DNA of 64,000 nt, taken from Candidatus Leptovillus gracilis. Lineage in GTDB: Bacteria > Chloroflexota > Anaerolineae > Promineifilales > Promineifilaceae. Below, one piece after another: positions 9,241 to 18,338 of this stretch. The position numbers and the translations under genes were made by a program. Position 1 is the stretch's first letter; each line of letters begins with the position of its first letter. The DNA is taken from contig JADJXA010000004.1 of assembly GCA_016716065.1 (NCBI GenBank), positions 1-64,000 of the forward strand, given 5' to 3'. The notes under the pieces were generated by a model. It searched no databases, was not told where the DNA came from, and saw only the letters and a list, made by a program, of their open reading frames with translations.

Positions 9241-9957
9241 TTAGCTACGGCCGTATACCGCAACGGCCGTCCCCTGCACCGCCCGCGCCCCATCAGACGC
9301 CAGAAACAAGATGACGTCGGCCAGGGCGTCTGGCGACACCCAATGGCTGAAATTGGCCGTGGGCATGTCGGCGCGGTTTTGCGGCGTGTCTATGGTTCCC
9401 GGCAAGATACAGTTGACGTTGATGTTGTCGGCTTTGAGTTCGGCGGCCATGCTTTCTGTCAGGCGGATGACGGCGCTTTTGGCGACGGTGTAAGCAGCCA
9501 TGTTGGCCTTGCCTTCCAACCCGGCGCGGGCGGCCACGTTGACAATTTTGCCACCCCCTTGCGCCAACAGGTGGGGGATGACCCCCCGGCTCATCAAAAA
9601 GACGGAGCGGGCGTTCAGGTTGAGCATGAAGTCCCAGGTTTGCAGCGGCGTTTGGTGAACGGCCGTGCCCATCTTAAACCCGCCGGCGGCGTTGACGAGG
9701 ATGTGAATACGGCCGTACCGCGCCATAATCTCCGCCACACCAGCCGCCACTGCTTGCTCATCGGTCAAATCGGCCGTTACGTACAATACCCGGTCGCCTT
9801 CGGGCAAAGCCGCGCCAAAAACAGCTTCCGTATTCTCCCGACGACGGTCTACCAGAGCCAACTTGCCCCCGGCGGCATAAAACGCCCGCGCCACCGCCTG
9901 CCCCAAATTCCCGGCCGCCCCCGTTATCACAACAATCTGATCGCTAAAATCAAACAT
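9241..9957 (-). CDS. SDR-family oxidoreductase, catalytic Ser replaced
   Basis: A 238-residue classical short-chain dehydrogenase with the cofactor motif TGAAGNLGQA near the N-terminus, NAAGG in the middle and YTVAK as the Tyr-Lys pair. The position 13 residues before the Tyr, where a Ser normally helps catalysis, is Ala (VAARAGLEG). The C-terminus (VQGTAVAVYGR) matches the usual end of 3-oxoacyl-ACP-reductase-like SDRs. The start is taken at ATG 9957 because GGAGG lies 5 bp upstream; a TTG at 9960 is possible. It is a single gene converging on the transporter operon. Substrate unknown. Confidence 0.8.
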   Translation of the reverse strand: MFDFSDQIVVITGAAGNLGQAVARAFYAAGGKLALVDRRRENTEAVFGAALPEGDRVLYVTADLTDEQAVAAGVAEIMARYGRIHILVNAAGGFKMGTAVHQTPLQTWDFMLNLNARSVFLMSRGVIPHLLAQGGGKIVNVAARAGLEGKANMAAYTVAKSAVIRLTESMAAELKADNINVNCILPGTIDTPQNRADMPTANFSHWVSPDALADVILFLASDGARAVQGTAVAVYGRS

Positions 9958-10121
9958 CAATACCTCCTCGAAGGAACTGCTGTGGCCCCATTTCTGTCGC
10001 GAAGCATTGAGCTGCGGCCGCAGACAGAGAGGCTATGTTTTTACCTCGTTCCTGAGTATATGATTTGCTATGTAGAGAACACAGGAGTAACATTCCTTAC
10101 TTTTATCGAGGTTAAAAATTA

Positions 10122-12491
10122 ATGCCCGTACAACCCTTAGCGCCAAAACAACTCCGCCACACGGTTGACCCGAACCTGTTCACTTTTGCGACAACGGCCG
10201 ATTTACCCGCCAGCAATCATATCATCGGCCAGCCACGTGGTACCCACGCCATCGAATTTGGCATCGGCATCCAAAGCCAGGGCTATAACATCTACCTCTT
10301 AGGGCCGATGGGAACCGGCCGGGCCACAGCCATTGAGCGTTTCTTGCAAGACCGCACCGCTGCCCAACCCGCACCAGCCGATTGGATTTACGTACACAAC
10401 TTCAGCATACCCCATCAGCCGCGGGCTATCGCCCTGCCGGCCGGCGAGGGCAGCGTTTTTCAGGCGCGCATGGCCGCGCTTATCGCCCGCATCAGCGAAG
10501 ATTTGCCCCAGGCCTTTGATACCGACACCTACAAAGAGGCCATTCAAGCGGCGCGCAGCGCTTTTGAAGAGCAGCAAGACAGGCTATTTTCTGCCTTGCA
10601 GCAGAAAGCGGCGCTGCAAGGCTTTGGCCTGGTAAAAACAGCCAGCGGCGTCACCATCGCCCCGGTACGGAACGGACAGAAACTAACGCCAGAAGAGCTG
10701 CAAAACCTGTCGCTGGCTGACCAACAGGAATTGGAAGATTTGCTGGCCGTGTTGAGCGAAGAATTGGAAGACACGCTGTATCAGATTTACCGGTTAGAAA
10801 CCGACCACCGGCAGCAAATTCAGGAGATTGATCGGGCTGTGGCGGAAGCGGCCGTGCAGCACCATTTTGCTGAACTGCACGACACCTACCATGACTATGA
10901 CGAACTGCTGTTGTACCTGGGGGAAGTCCACCAGGACGTGTTGGACCAGATTGACGATTTTGCGCCGCATTTAGACAGCGAGGAAGAAATCAACCTGCGC
11001 CGTTATGAGGTCAATCTGGTGGTGGAAAACAGCAAGACGGATGGCGCGCCGGTGATTATCGAGCCAAACCCAACCTATAACACTCTGTTTGGCCGTCTGG
11101 AATACGAGATGGAATCGGGGGTGGTGTTTACGCATTTCACCAATATCAAAGCGGGCAGTTTGCACCGGGCCAACGGCGGCTATTTGATTATGCAGGCCAC
11201 CGATTTGCTCAAAAACATAGATGCCTGGGAAGCGCTGAAACGGGGCTTGCGCGCCCAGGAAATCCAGATATTGCCTTCGGCCACGATGGACGAGACGCGC
11301 GTCCTGGCTAAATCTTTAACGCCTGAACCCATTCCATTGAAAGTGAAAATTATTCTGATGGGCAGCCTGGATGTGTATTATTTGATGTATCAGCAGGATG
11401 AGGATTTTCCTGATTTGTTTAAGGTGCGGGTTGATTTTGATTCGACAATGGTGCGTAATGGGAGCAATATGCACGAATATGCCGGCTTTATCGCCTCCCG
11501 CTGCCATGAGGAAGGACTGCGCCATTTTGACCGCACGGCCGTTGCCAAAGTTATTGAGTATGGCTCGCGGCTGGTCAACCAGCAGAGCAAACTATCTACC
11601 CGTTTTGGGGCCATTGCCGACCTGATTCGGGAGGCGAGTTATTGGGCGGGGGTGAACGGCCGTGCCGTTGTCACCGCCGATGACGTGCAGCAAACCCTCG
11701 ACGAACGCATCTACCGCTCTAACCGCGTCGAGGAAATCATCCAGGAAGAAATCATCGAAGGTACGTTGTTCATCGCTACCGAGGGCGCTGTTGTGGGGCA
11801 GGTAAATGGGCTGTCGGTAATAGACATTGGCGATTACAGCTTTGGGCAGCCGGGGCGCATCACCGCCCGCACCTTCATGGGTGAAGGCGGCGTCATCCAC
11901 ATTGAACGGGAGACGGAAATGTCTGGCCCCATCCACGAAAAAGGCGTACTCACCCTTACCGGCTACCTGGGCGGCACTTATGCCCAGCAGCAGCCCCTAT
12001 CGCTGACCGCCAGCCTGACATTCGAGCAAAATTACGTCGGCATCGAAGGGGACAGCGCCGCTTCTACGGAGCTGTACGCCTTGCTCTCCAGCCTGAGCGA
12101 AATTCCCATTAAGCAGGGCATTGCCGTCACCGGATCGGTGAATCAGCGGGGTGATGTGCAGCCGATTGGCGGTGTGAACGAGAAGATCGAAGGCTTTTAC
12201 CGGGTGTGCTGCGCCTGTGGTCTGACGGGCGAACAGGGGATTATTATTCCCGCCAGCAATGTGGAGTCGTTGATGCTGCATGAAGATGTGGTAACGGCCG
12301 TCTCCCAGGGCCAATTCCATATCTGGCCGGTACGCAGCATTGATGAAGGCATCGAACTGCTCACCGGCATCCCCGCCGGCGAATTAGACGCCGATGGCCT
12401 GTACCCGGAGGGCACGGTTCATTATGCTGTGCAAAACCGCCTGCTGGAACTGGCCGAAGATTTGAAAGCATTCGGCAATGGGGAAGAGTAA
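10122..12491 (+). CDS. Lon-related ATP-dependent protease (AAA_32/LonB-like)
   Basis: This 789-residue protein is a Lon-related protease of the YcbZ/AAA_32 type, not canonical Lon. The N-terminal ATPase part has GPMGTGR, where Arg replaces the usual Walker Lys, as I recall is common in this family. A coiled-coil region follows at about residues 190-270. The C-terminal S16 domain carries Ser645 in EGDSAAS and Lys688 in NEKIEGF; their spacing of 43 equals that of the catalytic pair in E. coli Lon. It should be a soluble protein-quality-control or regulatory protease. No strong Shine-Dalgarno precedes the ATG. It appears to be monocistronic. Confidence 0.88.
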   Translation: MPVQPLAPKQLRHTVDPNLFTFATTADLPASNHIIGQPRGTHAIEFGIGIQSQGYNIYLLGPMGTGRATAIERFLQDRTAAQPAPADWIYVHNFSIPHQPRAIALPAGEGSVFQARMAALIARISEDLPQAFDTDTYKEAIQAARSAFEEQQDRLFSALQQKAALQGFGLVKTASGVTIAPVRNGQKLTPEELQNLSLADQQELEDLLAVLSEELEDTLYQIYRLETDHRQQIQEIDRAVAEAAVQHHFAELHDTYHDYDELLLYLGEVHQDVLDQIDDFAPHLDSEEEINLRRYEVNLVVENSKTDGAPVIIEPNPTYNTLFGRLEYEMESGVVFTHFTNIKAGSLHRANGGYLIMQATDLLKNIDAWEALKRGLRAQEIQILPSATMDETRVLAKSLTPEPIPLKVKIILMGSLDVYYLMYQQDEDFPDLFKVRVDFDSTMVRNGSNMHEYAGFIASRCHEEGLRHFDRTAVAKVIEYGSRLVNQQSKLSTRFGAIADLIREASYWAGVNGRAVVTADDVQQTLDERIYRSNRVEEIIQEEIIEGTLFIATEGAVVGQVNGLSVIDIGDYSFGQPGRITARTFMGEGGVIHIERETEMSGPIHEKGVLTLTGYLGGTYAQQQPLSLTASLTFEQNYVGIEGDSAASTELYALLSSLSEIPIKQGIAVTGSVNQRGDVQPIGGVNEKIEGFYRVCCACGLTGEQGIIIPASNVESLMLHEDVVTAVSQGQFHIWPVRSIDEGIELLTGIPAGELDADGLYPEGTVHYAVQNRLLELAEDLKAFGNGEE

Positions 12492-12535
12492 CGAGTAAAG
12501 ATTACAGAGTTTTGAGACCTTTTCTACCCATTCAG

Positions 12536-12577
12536 AAACTTATGTTTTCTGGCAAAAACTTATATTTTACTTATAAT
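12536..12577 (+). promoter_or_regulatory. Promoter and direct-repeat operator of the toxin-antitoxin pair
   Basis: AAACTTATGTTTT (12536-12548) and AAACTTATATTTT (12556-12568) are direct repeats 20 bp apart, two helical turns, followed by ACTTATAAT. TATAAT at 12572-12577 ends 7 bp before the toxin ATG, so the transcript would start at or near the start codon. The repeats overlap the promoter as expected for autorepression by the HTH antitoxin. Confidence 0.55.
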
Positions 12578-12584
12578 TGGTGAT

Positions 12585-12836
12585 ATGTATTCCATTGAAT
12601 GGACGCGCCGCGCTTTAAAGCATCTAAAAACCATTCCACAGCAACGCCAAAAGCAAATTGTTTTAGCGGTGCGCAGTTTGCAGGAATGGCCAGACTGTCA
12701 GAATGTAAAGGCATTGCGAAATCGTCCAGGGTATCGTTTGCGTGTTGGGCGATATCGGGTTTTGTTTGATGTTGAAAACGACCTCCGCATCATTGAAATC
12801 GAAGAGGTTAAAAAACGAGATGAACGCACCTATTAG
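12585..12836 (+). CDS. RelE/ParE-family toxin
   Basis: An 83-residue protein with the RelE/ParE pattern: a basic N-terminal helix pair (WTRRALKHLKTIPQQ), the central LRNRPGYRLRVGRYRVLFDV strand region and a C-terminal IIEIEEVKKRDERTY. In this family the fold is a ribosome-dependent mRNA endonuclease or a gyrase inhibitor; here either is possible. The gene precedes its antitoxin, as in higBA-type loci, and overlaps it by 17 bp. A TATAAT box sits 7 bp upstream of the ATG and no Shine-Dalgarno is visible, so the mRNA may be leaderless. Confidence 0.85.
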   Translation: MYSIEWTRRALKHLKTIPQQRQKQIVLAVRSLQEWPDCQNVKALRNRPGYRLRVGRYRVLFDVENDLRIIEIEEVKKRDERTY

Positions 12837-13152
12837 TCACCAAATTATTGAACGAGATGGACAACCGCTGTTTGTGCTGGTTCCTTACGAGGAATATCTT
12901 TCGCTGATTGAAGGGGATACGGCCGTTACAATTCCGCATGGCGTTGTAGAAAGACACGTTTTGGAAGGGATGAGTCTTGTCCGCGCCTGGCGCGAGCATA
13001 AGCGGTTATCCCAACAGGAATTGGCTGAAAAAATAGGCGTCTCCCAATCAGCCTATTCTCAAATGGAAAAGCCAGAAGCCAACCTACGGAAAGCAACATT
13101 GGCAAAACTGGCAGTTGCGCTCGGCGTCTTGCCGGAACAGCTCGTTGTCTGA
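12820..13152 (+). CDS. XRE-type HTH antitoxin
   Basis: A 110-residue partner of the upstream toxin. Residues 1-45 (IIERDGQPLFVLVPYEEYLSLI) form a short antitoxin-like head. A helix-turn-helix of the XRE family fills residues 55-110 (LSQQELAEKIGVSQSAYSQM). The start at 12820 is chosen because it overlaps the toxin end and begins the recognisable protein; the frame is open further upstream inside the toxin gene. It probably neutralises the toxin and represses the shared promoter through the direct repeats at 12536-12568. One ACGGCCGT lies within it. Confidence 0.85.
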   Translation: MNAPISHQIIERDGQPLFVLVPYEEYLSLIEGDTAVTIPHGVVERHVLEGMSLVRAWREHKRLSQQELAEKIGVSQSAYSQMEKPEANLRKATLAKLAVALGVLPEQLVV

Positions 13153-13186
13153 TCGGTGACCAGAAGAGCTGCGACCGCTTTACGTT

Positions 13187-14503
13187 TCAACCAAATTGCT
13201 TAAAGAAGCGGGCAAACACCTCAATCGCATAATCCAACATTTGCGGCGTCAGCGAGGGGTAGACGCCAATCCAAAACGTCTGATTCATCACTATATCCGT
13301 GTTTGTCAGGTCGCCCACAATGCGATAATCCACATCCTGGTAAGCCGGCTGGCGGGTGATGTTGCCGCTGAACAGCAGCCGCGTCGCTACCCGGTTTGTT
13401 TCCAAAAAGTTGATTAACTCGTTGCGCGAGAAAGGCGCATCCGGGCGCACCGTCAGCAAAAAGCCAAACCAACTGGGGTCTGTGTCCGGCGCCGGTTCCG
13501 GCAAAATCAGAAATTCCTCAAAGGGGGCCAGGCCGGCGCGTAAATAACGCCAGTTGCGTTTGCGCGTCGCAATGAAACCGGGCAGCTTTTGCAGCTGCGC
13601 CAGCCCCACGGCCGCCTGCATGTCGGTCAGCTTCAGGTTGTAGCCAACGTGAGAGTAGATGTATTTGTGATCATAGCCATAGGGCAGGTCGCCAAGCTGC
13701 CACTCGAAGCGCGTGCCGCAGGTGTTGGCCTCGCCGGGCACGCACCAGCAGTCGCGCCCCCAATCGCGGAACGATTCTACCAACTTTTTCAGCCGTGAAT
13801 GGCGCGTCAGCACACAGCCCCCTTCGCCCATGGTGATGTGGTGCGCCGGGTAAAAGCTGATGGTTGCCAGATGGCCGAATGTGCCGGTCAGACGGCCGTG
13901 ATACGTGCTGCCCAGCGCGTCGCAGTTGTCCTCAATCAGCCATAGATTGTGGCGGTTCACTACTTCCAACACCGCGTTCAGTTCAAACGGATTGCCCAAC
14001 GTGTGGGCCACAATGATGGCTTTGGTGCGCGGCGTGATGGCTTCTTCCAGGTGGGCCAACGACATGTTGTAAGAGGGTAGTTCCACATCTAAAAAGACCG
14101 GTGTCAGGCGGTTTTGCACAATGGGGTTGACGGTGGTGGGAAAGCCAGCGGCGACGGTGATGACCTCGTCGCCTGGTTTTAGCTGCCGCTCGGCCAGACT
14201 GGGCGAGGTAAGGGCAGACAAAGCCAGCAAATTGGCCGAGGAGCCGGAATTGCACAGCAGGGCGTGGCGTACACCCACGTAGCGGGCAAAGTCGCGCTCG
14301 AATTGTTGGGCAAAACGGCCGGTGGTCAGCCAGAAATCGAGCGAAGCGTCTACCAAATGGACCATGTCGTCGCCATCAAATGAACGGCCGGAAACGGGCA
14401 CGGCCGTTTCCCCCGGCACAAACGGTTTATCGGCAAACTCCGCTTCGTAATATTCCTGCACCAACGCCAAAATGCGCTGCCTGATTTCCTTGCTGTTGCT
14501 CAT
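13187..14503 (-). CDS. rfbH: RfbH-type CDP-6-deoxy-4-hexulose-3-dehydrase
   Basis: A 438-residue PLP/PMP enzyme of the DegT/DnrJ/EryC1 family. The usual PLP-binding Lys is replaced by His (SFYPAHHITMGEGG), the hallmark of the E1 dehydrases that make 3,6-dideoxyhexoses for surface polysaccharides. Residues around 240-260 contain CWCVPGEANTCG, cysteines typical of RfbH where an iron-sulfur cluster may bind. Length agrees with the family (about 435). The start at 14503 has GGAG 6 bp upstream. No other deoxysugar genes are adjacent, so it acts with genes elsewhere. It is convergent with the antitoxin gene. Confidence 0.9.
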   Translation of the reverse strand: MSNSKEIRQRILALVQEYYEAEFADKPFVPGETAVPVSGRSFDGDDMVHLVDASLDFWLTTGRFAQQFERDFARYVGVRHALLCNSGSSANLLALSALTSPSLAERQLKPGDEVITVAAGFPTTVNPIVQNRLTPVFLDVELPSYNMSLAHLEEAITPRTKAIIVAHTLGNPFELNAVLEVVNRHNLWLIEDNCDALGSTYHGRLTGTFGHLATISFYPAHHITMGEGGCVLTRHSRLKKLVESFRDWGRDCWCVPGEANTCGTRFEWQLGDLPYGYDHKYIYSHVGYNLKLTDMQAAVGLAQLQKLPGFIATRKRNWRYLRAGLAPFEEFLILPEPAPDTDPSWFGFLLTVRPDAPFSRNELINFLETNRVATRLLFSGNITRQPAYQDVDYRIVGDLTNTDIVMNQTFWIGVYPSLTPQMLDYAIEVFARFFKQFG

Positions 14504-14664
14504 GTTCTGCTCCGCCAGCAAAAACCCCTGCGCCGGACAAGGTTTCTCGCTGCTGCCGTGAATATCGTCAGGATTGTGACCGCTTCTGGCTGAAGCGACC
14601 AGGACGTTTAGCCGCCTAATTGTAGCCGATAGTTGGGTTTCGCCACGAATGGGCGAAGGGGGAG

Positions 14665-15201
14665 TCAGGGGGTTTGCAGGAACACGGCCGTTTTTAGAAT
14701 ACCAATGATACTTTTGGCGTCACGGAGACGGCCGTCTTGGGCCATTGTCACCAGGTCTGCCATCGGGAGGGGGTGGAGTTCAATCTCCTCATCCACGTCA
14801 CCGGGCAGCGGGTCGGGCTGCAAATCGGTCGCCAGATACAGGCGCATCAATTCACTAGAAACGCCCGGCGACGGCCAGATTTCGCCTAAAAAATGAAACG
14901 AATTCGCCCGGAAACCCGTTTCTTCCCGCAGTTCCCGCTGCGCGCACGCCAGCCAATCCTCATCCCAGCCCCGCGTACCGGCCGGCAGTTCCAGAATTGT
15001 CTGCGCCAGCGCCAACCGATATTGCCGCAGCAGCAGCAGTTCCGGGCCGGCCGTGCCTTCGCGCAGCGGCACAAGGACCACTGCGCCAGGATGCTCAATG
15101 ATCCCTTTCGCCAGCCGCTCGCCGCCCGGCGCTTCCAATTCATCCACCCGAAAGCGCCAGGAGGTTCCCTGCCAGAGAATGTTAGAATGAACGATTTTCA
15201 T
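14665..15201 (-). CDS. Nudix hydrolase, ADP-ribose-pyrophosphatase-like
   Basis: A 178-residue protein with a complete Nudix box: G(x5)E(x7)REL(x)EE(x)G as ELPAGTRGWDEDWL followed by CAQRELREETGF. The N-terminal strand region (SWRFRVDELEAPGG) and the residues after the box (GEIWPSPGVSSELMRLYLA) match NudF/ADP-ribose pyrophosphatase-type enzymes that cleave nucleoside diphosphates linked to sugars. It probably acts in the cytosol in nucleotide-sugar turnover. The start is set at ATG 15201; a GTG at 15225 would add eight residues. No clear Shine-Dalgarno distinguishes them. Confidence 0.85.
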   Translation of the reverse strand: MKIVHSNILWQGTSWRFRVDELEAPGGERLAKGIIEHPGAVVLVPLREGTAGPELLLLRQYRLALAQTILELPAGTRGWDEDWLACAQRELREETGFRANSFHFLGEIWPSPGVSSELMRLYLATDLQPDPLPGDVDEEIELHPLPMADLVTMAQDGRLRDAKSIIGILKTAVFLQTP

Positions 15202-15260
15202 GAATTTAGGCAGAAGATTCACCACGAAGATGCGGAGGGCGCGGAGTATCCAGGGCTGGC

Positions 15261-15355
15261 TAAGTGACCATCTAGAAATTACATGGCCCAGATTGGACCA
15301 ATCTCCAAGATTGGTCCAATCTAAAAAACAGGAAGTTATTCTTAGACGATTACTA
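15261..15355. repeat. MITE-like element, copy 1
   Basis: The centre is AGATTGGACCAATCT, CCA, AGATTGGTCCAATCT (15290-15322): a perfect 15-bp inverted repeat whose arms are themselves near-palindromes. The ends, AAGTGACCATCTAGAAATTAC at the left and the reverse complement of AGTAATCGTCTAAGAATAAC at the right, are imperfect terminal inverted repeats next to TA on both sides. It shares about 75 bp of near-identical sequence with the copy at 30698-30793, in opposite orientation. No coding capacity. Confidence 0.75.
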
Positions 15356-15445
15356 AGATAAATCGTCTCTGGAACGGCCGTGTCCCATCACCACAATCTT
15401 TCCGCCTCTGTATTCTCCGCGCCGCCGTGGCGCCAATCAAGAAGC

Positions 15446-16684
15446 TCACATATTGGCGATAATCGCCTTAGCAAACTCAGAACAGCTGAGTTTGGTCGCC
15501 CCATCAATCTGGCGGTGCAGGTCATAGGTGACGGTTTTGTCCAGGATGGTTTGCGTCATCGCCTTCACCACCAAATCGGCCGCTTCCTGCCAGCCCATAT
15601 ATTCCAACATCATCACCCCGGAGAGAATGAGGCTGCCAGGGTTGACCATATCCTTGCCGGCGTATTTAGGGGCTGTGCCGTGGGTGGCTTCAAACAAGGC
15701 CACGCCGTCGCCAATGTTGCCGCCCGGAGCCATGCCCAGGCCGCCCACCTGCGCCGCCGCCGCGTCGCTCATGTAATCGCCGTTCAAGTTCAATGTGGCG
15801 ATGACGTCGTAATCAGATGTGCGGGTAAGCAGTTGTTGCAGCATGTTATCGGCAATTACGTCTTTGATGAGGATGTCCGCGCCACTGTTGGGGTTTTTCA
15901 TGATGTGCCAGGGACCGCCATCCAATGGCTGCGCGCCAAACTCGTCGCGGGCTAATTCGTAGCCCCAATCGCGGAAAGCGCCTTCGGTGAACTTCATGAT
16001 GTTGCCCTTGTGGACGATGGTGACGCTGGGGCGGTTGTGGTCAATGGCGTATTGGAGGGCCTGACGCACCAGCCGTTTGGTGCCAAAGGCGCTGACTGGC
16101 TTGATGCCGATGGCCGAATCTGGGCGCACGTTTTTGCCCAGTTCTTCGTTCATGAATTTGATAAGCGCTTTGGCTTCGGCCGATTCGGCCGGCCATTCTA
16201 CGCCGGAGTACACATCTTCTGTATTTTCACGGTAGAGGACGATGTCCATGAGTTCGGGCTGTTTCATGGGGCTGGGTGTGCCGGGGATGTAGCGCACCGG
16301 GCGCACGCAGGCGTACAGGTCCAGCACCTGGCGCAGGGTCACATTCAGGCTGCGGAAGCCGCCGCCGATGGGTGTGGTGAGGGGGCCTTTGATGCCAACG
16401 ACGTATTGGCGCATGGCCTCGAAGGTCTCTTCGGGCATGAAGTTGCCGTCGTAAAGGGTGGCCGCTTTTTCGCCGGAGTAAATTTCCATCCAGGCGATTT
16501 TGCGCTGGCCGCCATACGCTTTTTCTACGGCCGCGTCCCAGACCAACAGGGAAGCGGGGGTGATGTCTACGCCAATGCCGTCGCCTTCAATGAAGGCCAC
16601 GATGGGATTGTCCGGTACGTTGAGTTTGCCGTTTTCATAGGTGATTCTTTCACCGGCGGGAACATGTATGTTTGTAAATGACAT
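15446..16684 (-). CDS. icd: NADP-dependent isocitrate dehydrogenase
   Basis: A 412-residue type I isocitrate dehydrogenase, close in length to E. coli Icd (416). It converts isocitrate to 2-oxoglutarate in the TCA cycle. The substrate-binding block GPLTTPIGGGFRSLNVTLRQ contains the Ser that is phosphorylated by AceK in E. coli. Further motifs are LYACVRPVRY, YRENTEDVYSG, the magnesium site region LNLNGDYMSDAAAAQVGG and the nucleotide region EATHGTAPKYAGKD. The start at 16684 has AGGAG upstream. It is monocistronic. The 2-oxoglutarate product is used by the glutamate synthase near the right end, though the genes are far apart. Confidence 0.95.
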   Translation of the reverse strand: MSFTNIHVPAGERITYENGKLNVPDNPIVAFIEGDGIGVDITPASLLVWDAAVEKAYGGQRKIAWMEIYSGEKAATLYDGNFMPEETFEAMRQYVVGIKGPLTTPIGGGFRSLNVTLRQVLDLYACVRPVRYIPGTPSPMKQPELMDIVLYRENTEDVYSGVEWPAESAEAKALIKFMNEELGKNVRPDSAIGIKPVSAFGTKRLVRQALQYAIDHNRPSVTIVHKGNIMKFTEGAFRDWGYELARDEFGAQPLDGGPWHIMKNPNSGADILIKDVIADNMLQQLLTRTSDYDVIATLNLNGDYMSDAAAAQVGGLGMAPGGNIGDGVALFEATHGTAPKYAGKDMVNPGSLILSGVMMLEYMGWQEAADLVVKAMTQTILDKTVTYDLHRQIDGATKLSCSEFAKAIIANM

Positions 16685-16817
16685 GGGTGTTTCTCCTAAA
16701 TTTAGCGGGGGTTAAGGTTTCAACCAACAAAGGAGTTGTCGCTTGATTCGCGGCGCATTATACCCCGCTTTTTGCCGGTGCGACGCACTTATCAAAGTGC
16801 GCCGCACCGGGCCATTT

Positions 16818-18338
16818 TTATTCGCGCGCGATGGAGATTGGCGGCGAGACGCGCTCGAAGAAGGCTTCGCCTAACTGCCCCTCTTGTGAAATGGGTGGCA
16901 GGTTCAATGTTCGGATTGGTTTGATTTCGGCCATGACAACACGCCCCCAGGCGTCGGTGGTGAGGCTGTATTCTTGAGCCGGGATGTATTTGGGCGGGGG
17001 TTGGGCGGCTGGGGATACGGCCGTTGCCGCATATACGCCCACCAGATCAATTCCCCCAGCTTCGTTTCGGGCAACGCGCGTCCATTGAATATGGCCCATA
17101 TCGCCGGGCACTTCCAACGCTTTTTTCGCTTCCCAGGCCACCACACGGGTCATGTTGGCAATGCTGTAGAAAATAGGCGGTGGGAGCTGCTGTACGGCCG
17201 TTTCCGTAAATTGCCGCAAAGCGCGCATACTCAGTACCAGGGCAAACAAACTGGACAAACCAACACTGCCGGCCCATAACACAAAAAAACGCTTTTCCAG
17301 ACCAGCCCGTTTGATGGCGTCGTCTATCGCCGCGCGTCGTCTTTCCAGAAAGACCGGGTTTGTGCCGTCAATGACAATGGTGGTGGTGTCGTCGCCAATC
17401 TGCACCGCCGCTGTCACGTCGCCGCCGGCCGATGCCGTCAGCCATTCGGTGAAATTGGTGATGCCGATGGGCAATAGGCTGTAAAAAACCACGGGAATAA
17501 CCAGGGCAAAAATAAGAATGGTGGCCCCGCCTCTTAACCATAACCGCTGTTCCATGTTAGACGCTGTGGGCTGCACCTGGCGCAGATATTGGTTGACGCG
17601 CAGCGCCATCCATTCGTCGCCGGTTGAACTTTGAGCAAGCAAGGCCGCGCAGACAACACAGGCCAGGGCAATTGTCAGCGCCTTGCTAAACGCAACCCCC
17701 AAAACGAGAGCAGCACCAAAATTAACGATCCCCAGAATCAGCCCCAGCAGCACACCGGTCTCCGCCAAAGGAAAACGGCCGCGCCAGCGCCGGAAGTATT
17801 CTGTCTGCGCCAATCCCGAGACGCCCAACCCACCGATGATCACCACCAGGCTGAGTAAAAATCCGTTCAAGAGCGAATCCAAAATTGCGCCCATGGTCAC
17901 AAACATCAGAATCGCCAACACCAGGCCGATCAAAATGATAGGGATTTTTTCCTGGGTGTTGGCGCCGCGCCAATAATTCATCAGGCGGTTGGATTGAGCG
18001 GCAGCGTCCAGGTCCCCATCTGGCGCCAGCAGGTGCAGCCAGTTGCGATTGTCGGCGCCGCAGCGGGGGCAGTTGATGTGCGTTGGCCCATTTTCCGCCT
18101 GATTGTCTGCGGGCACTGAACGAGGCATGCTGCGCGTTTCAGGCAGGACAGTACGCAGTGACCGGTTTGGGTCGTAACGCATCTGGGTGACGGCCAATAT
18201 ATCCGGCGCTGCGTCGGCATGGCGGGACCGTCTTTTGCTGTTAGGGTGGTCTTCGGTGATGGCGAACTTTTCCTGGCACGAGACACATTCCAACTGACGG
18301 ACGACGAGGGTGTCTGGCGGCGAAGGTAATGGAAACAT
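16818..18338 (-). CDS. Zinc-ribbon membrane protein of unknown function
   Basis: A 506-residue protein with cysteine pairs near the N-terminus (CVSC at about 18-21 and CPRC at about 90-93, in NCPRCGADNRNW), which suggests a split zinc ribbon. Four or more hydrophobic segments follow between residues 130 and 260, with another at 265-290 and one near 365. A loop between these (residues 295-340) is hydrophilic and probably extracytoplasmic, and the C-terminal 110 residues are soluble. I do not recognise a catalytic domain. It has a GAGGT site before ATG 18338. It is transcribed away from the metallopeptidase gene. Confidence 0.7.
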   Translation of the reverse strand: MFPLPSPPDTLVVRQLECVSCQEKFAITEDHPNSKRRSRHADAAPDILAVTQMRYDPNRSLRTVLPETRSMPRSVPADNQAENGPTHINCPRCGADNRNWLHLLAPDGDLDAAAQSNRLMNYWRGANTQEKIPIILIGLVLAILMFVTMGAILDSLLNGFLLSLVVIIGGLGVSGLAQTEYFRRWRGRFPLAETGVLLGLILGIVNFGAALVLGVAFSKALTIALACVVCAALLAQSSTGDEWMALRVNQYLRQVQPTASNMEQRLWLRGGATILIFALVIPVVFYSLLPIGITNFTEWLTASAGGDVTAAVQIGDDTTTIVIDGTNPVFLERRRAAIDDAIKRAGLEKRFFVLWAGSVGLSSLFALVLSMRALRQFTETAVQQLPPPIFYSIANMTRVVAWEAKKALEVPGDMGHIQWTRVARNEAGGIDLVGVYAATAVSPAAQPPPKYIPAQEYSLTTDAWGRVVMAEIKPIRTLNLPPISQEGQLGEAFFERVSPPISIARE

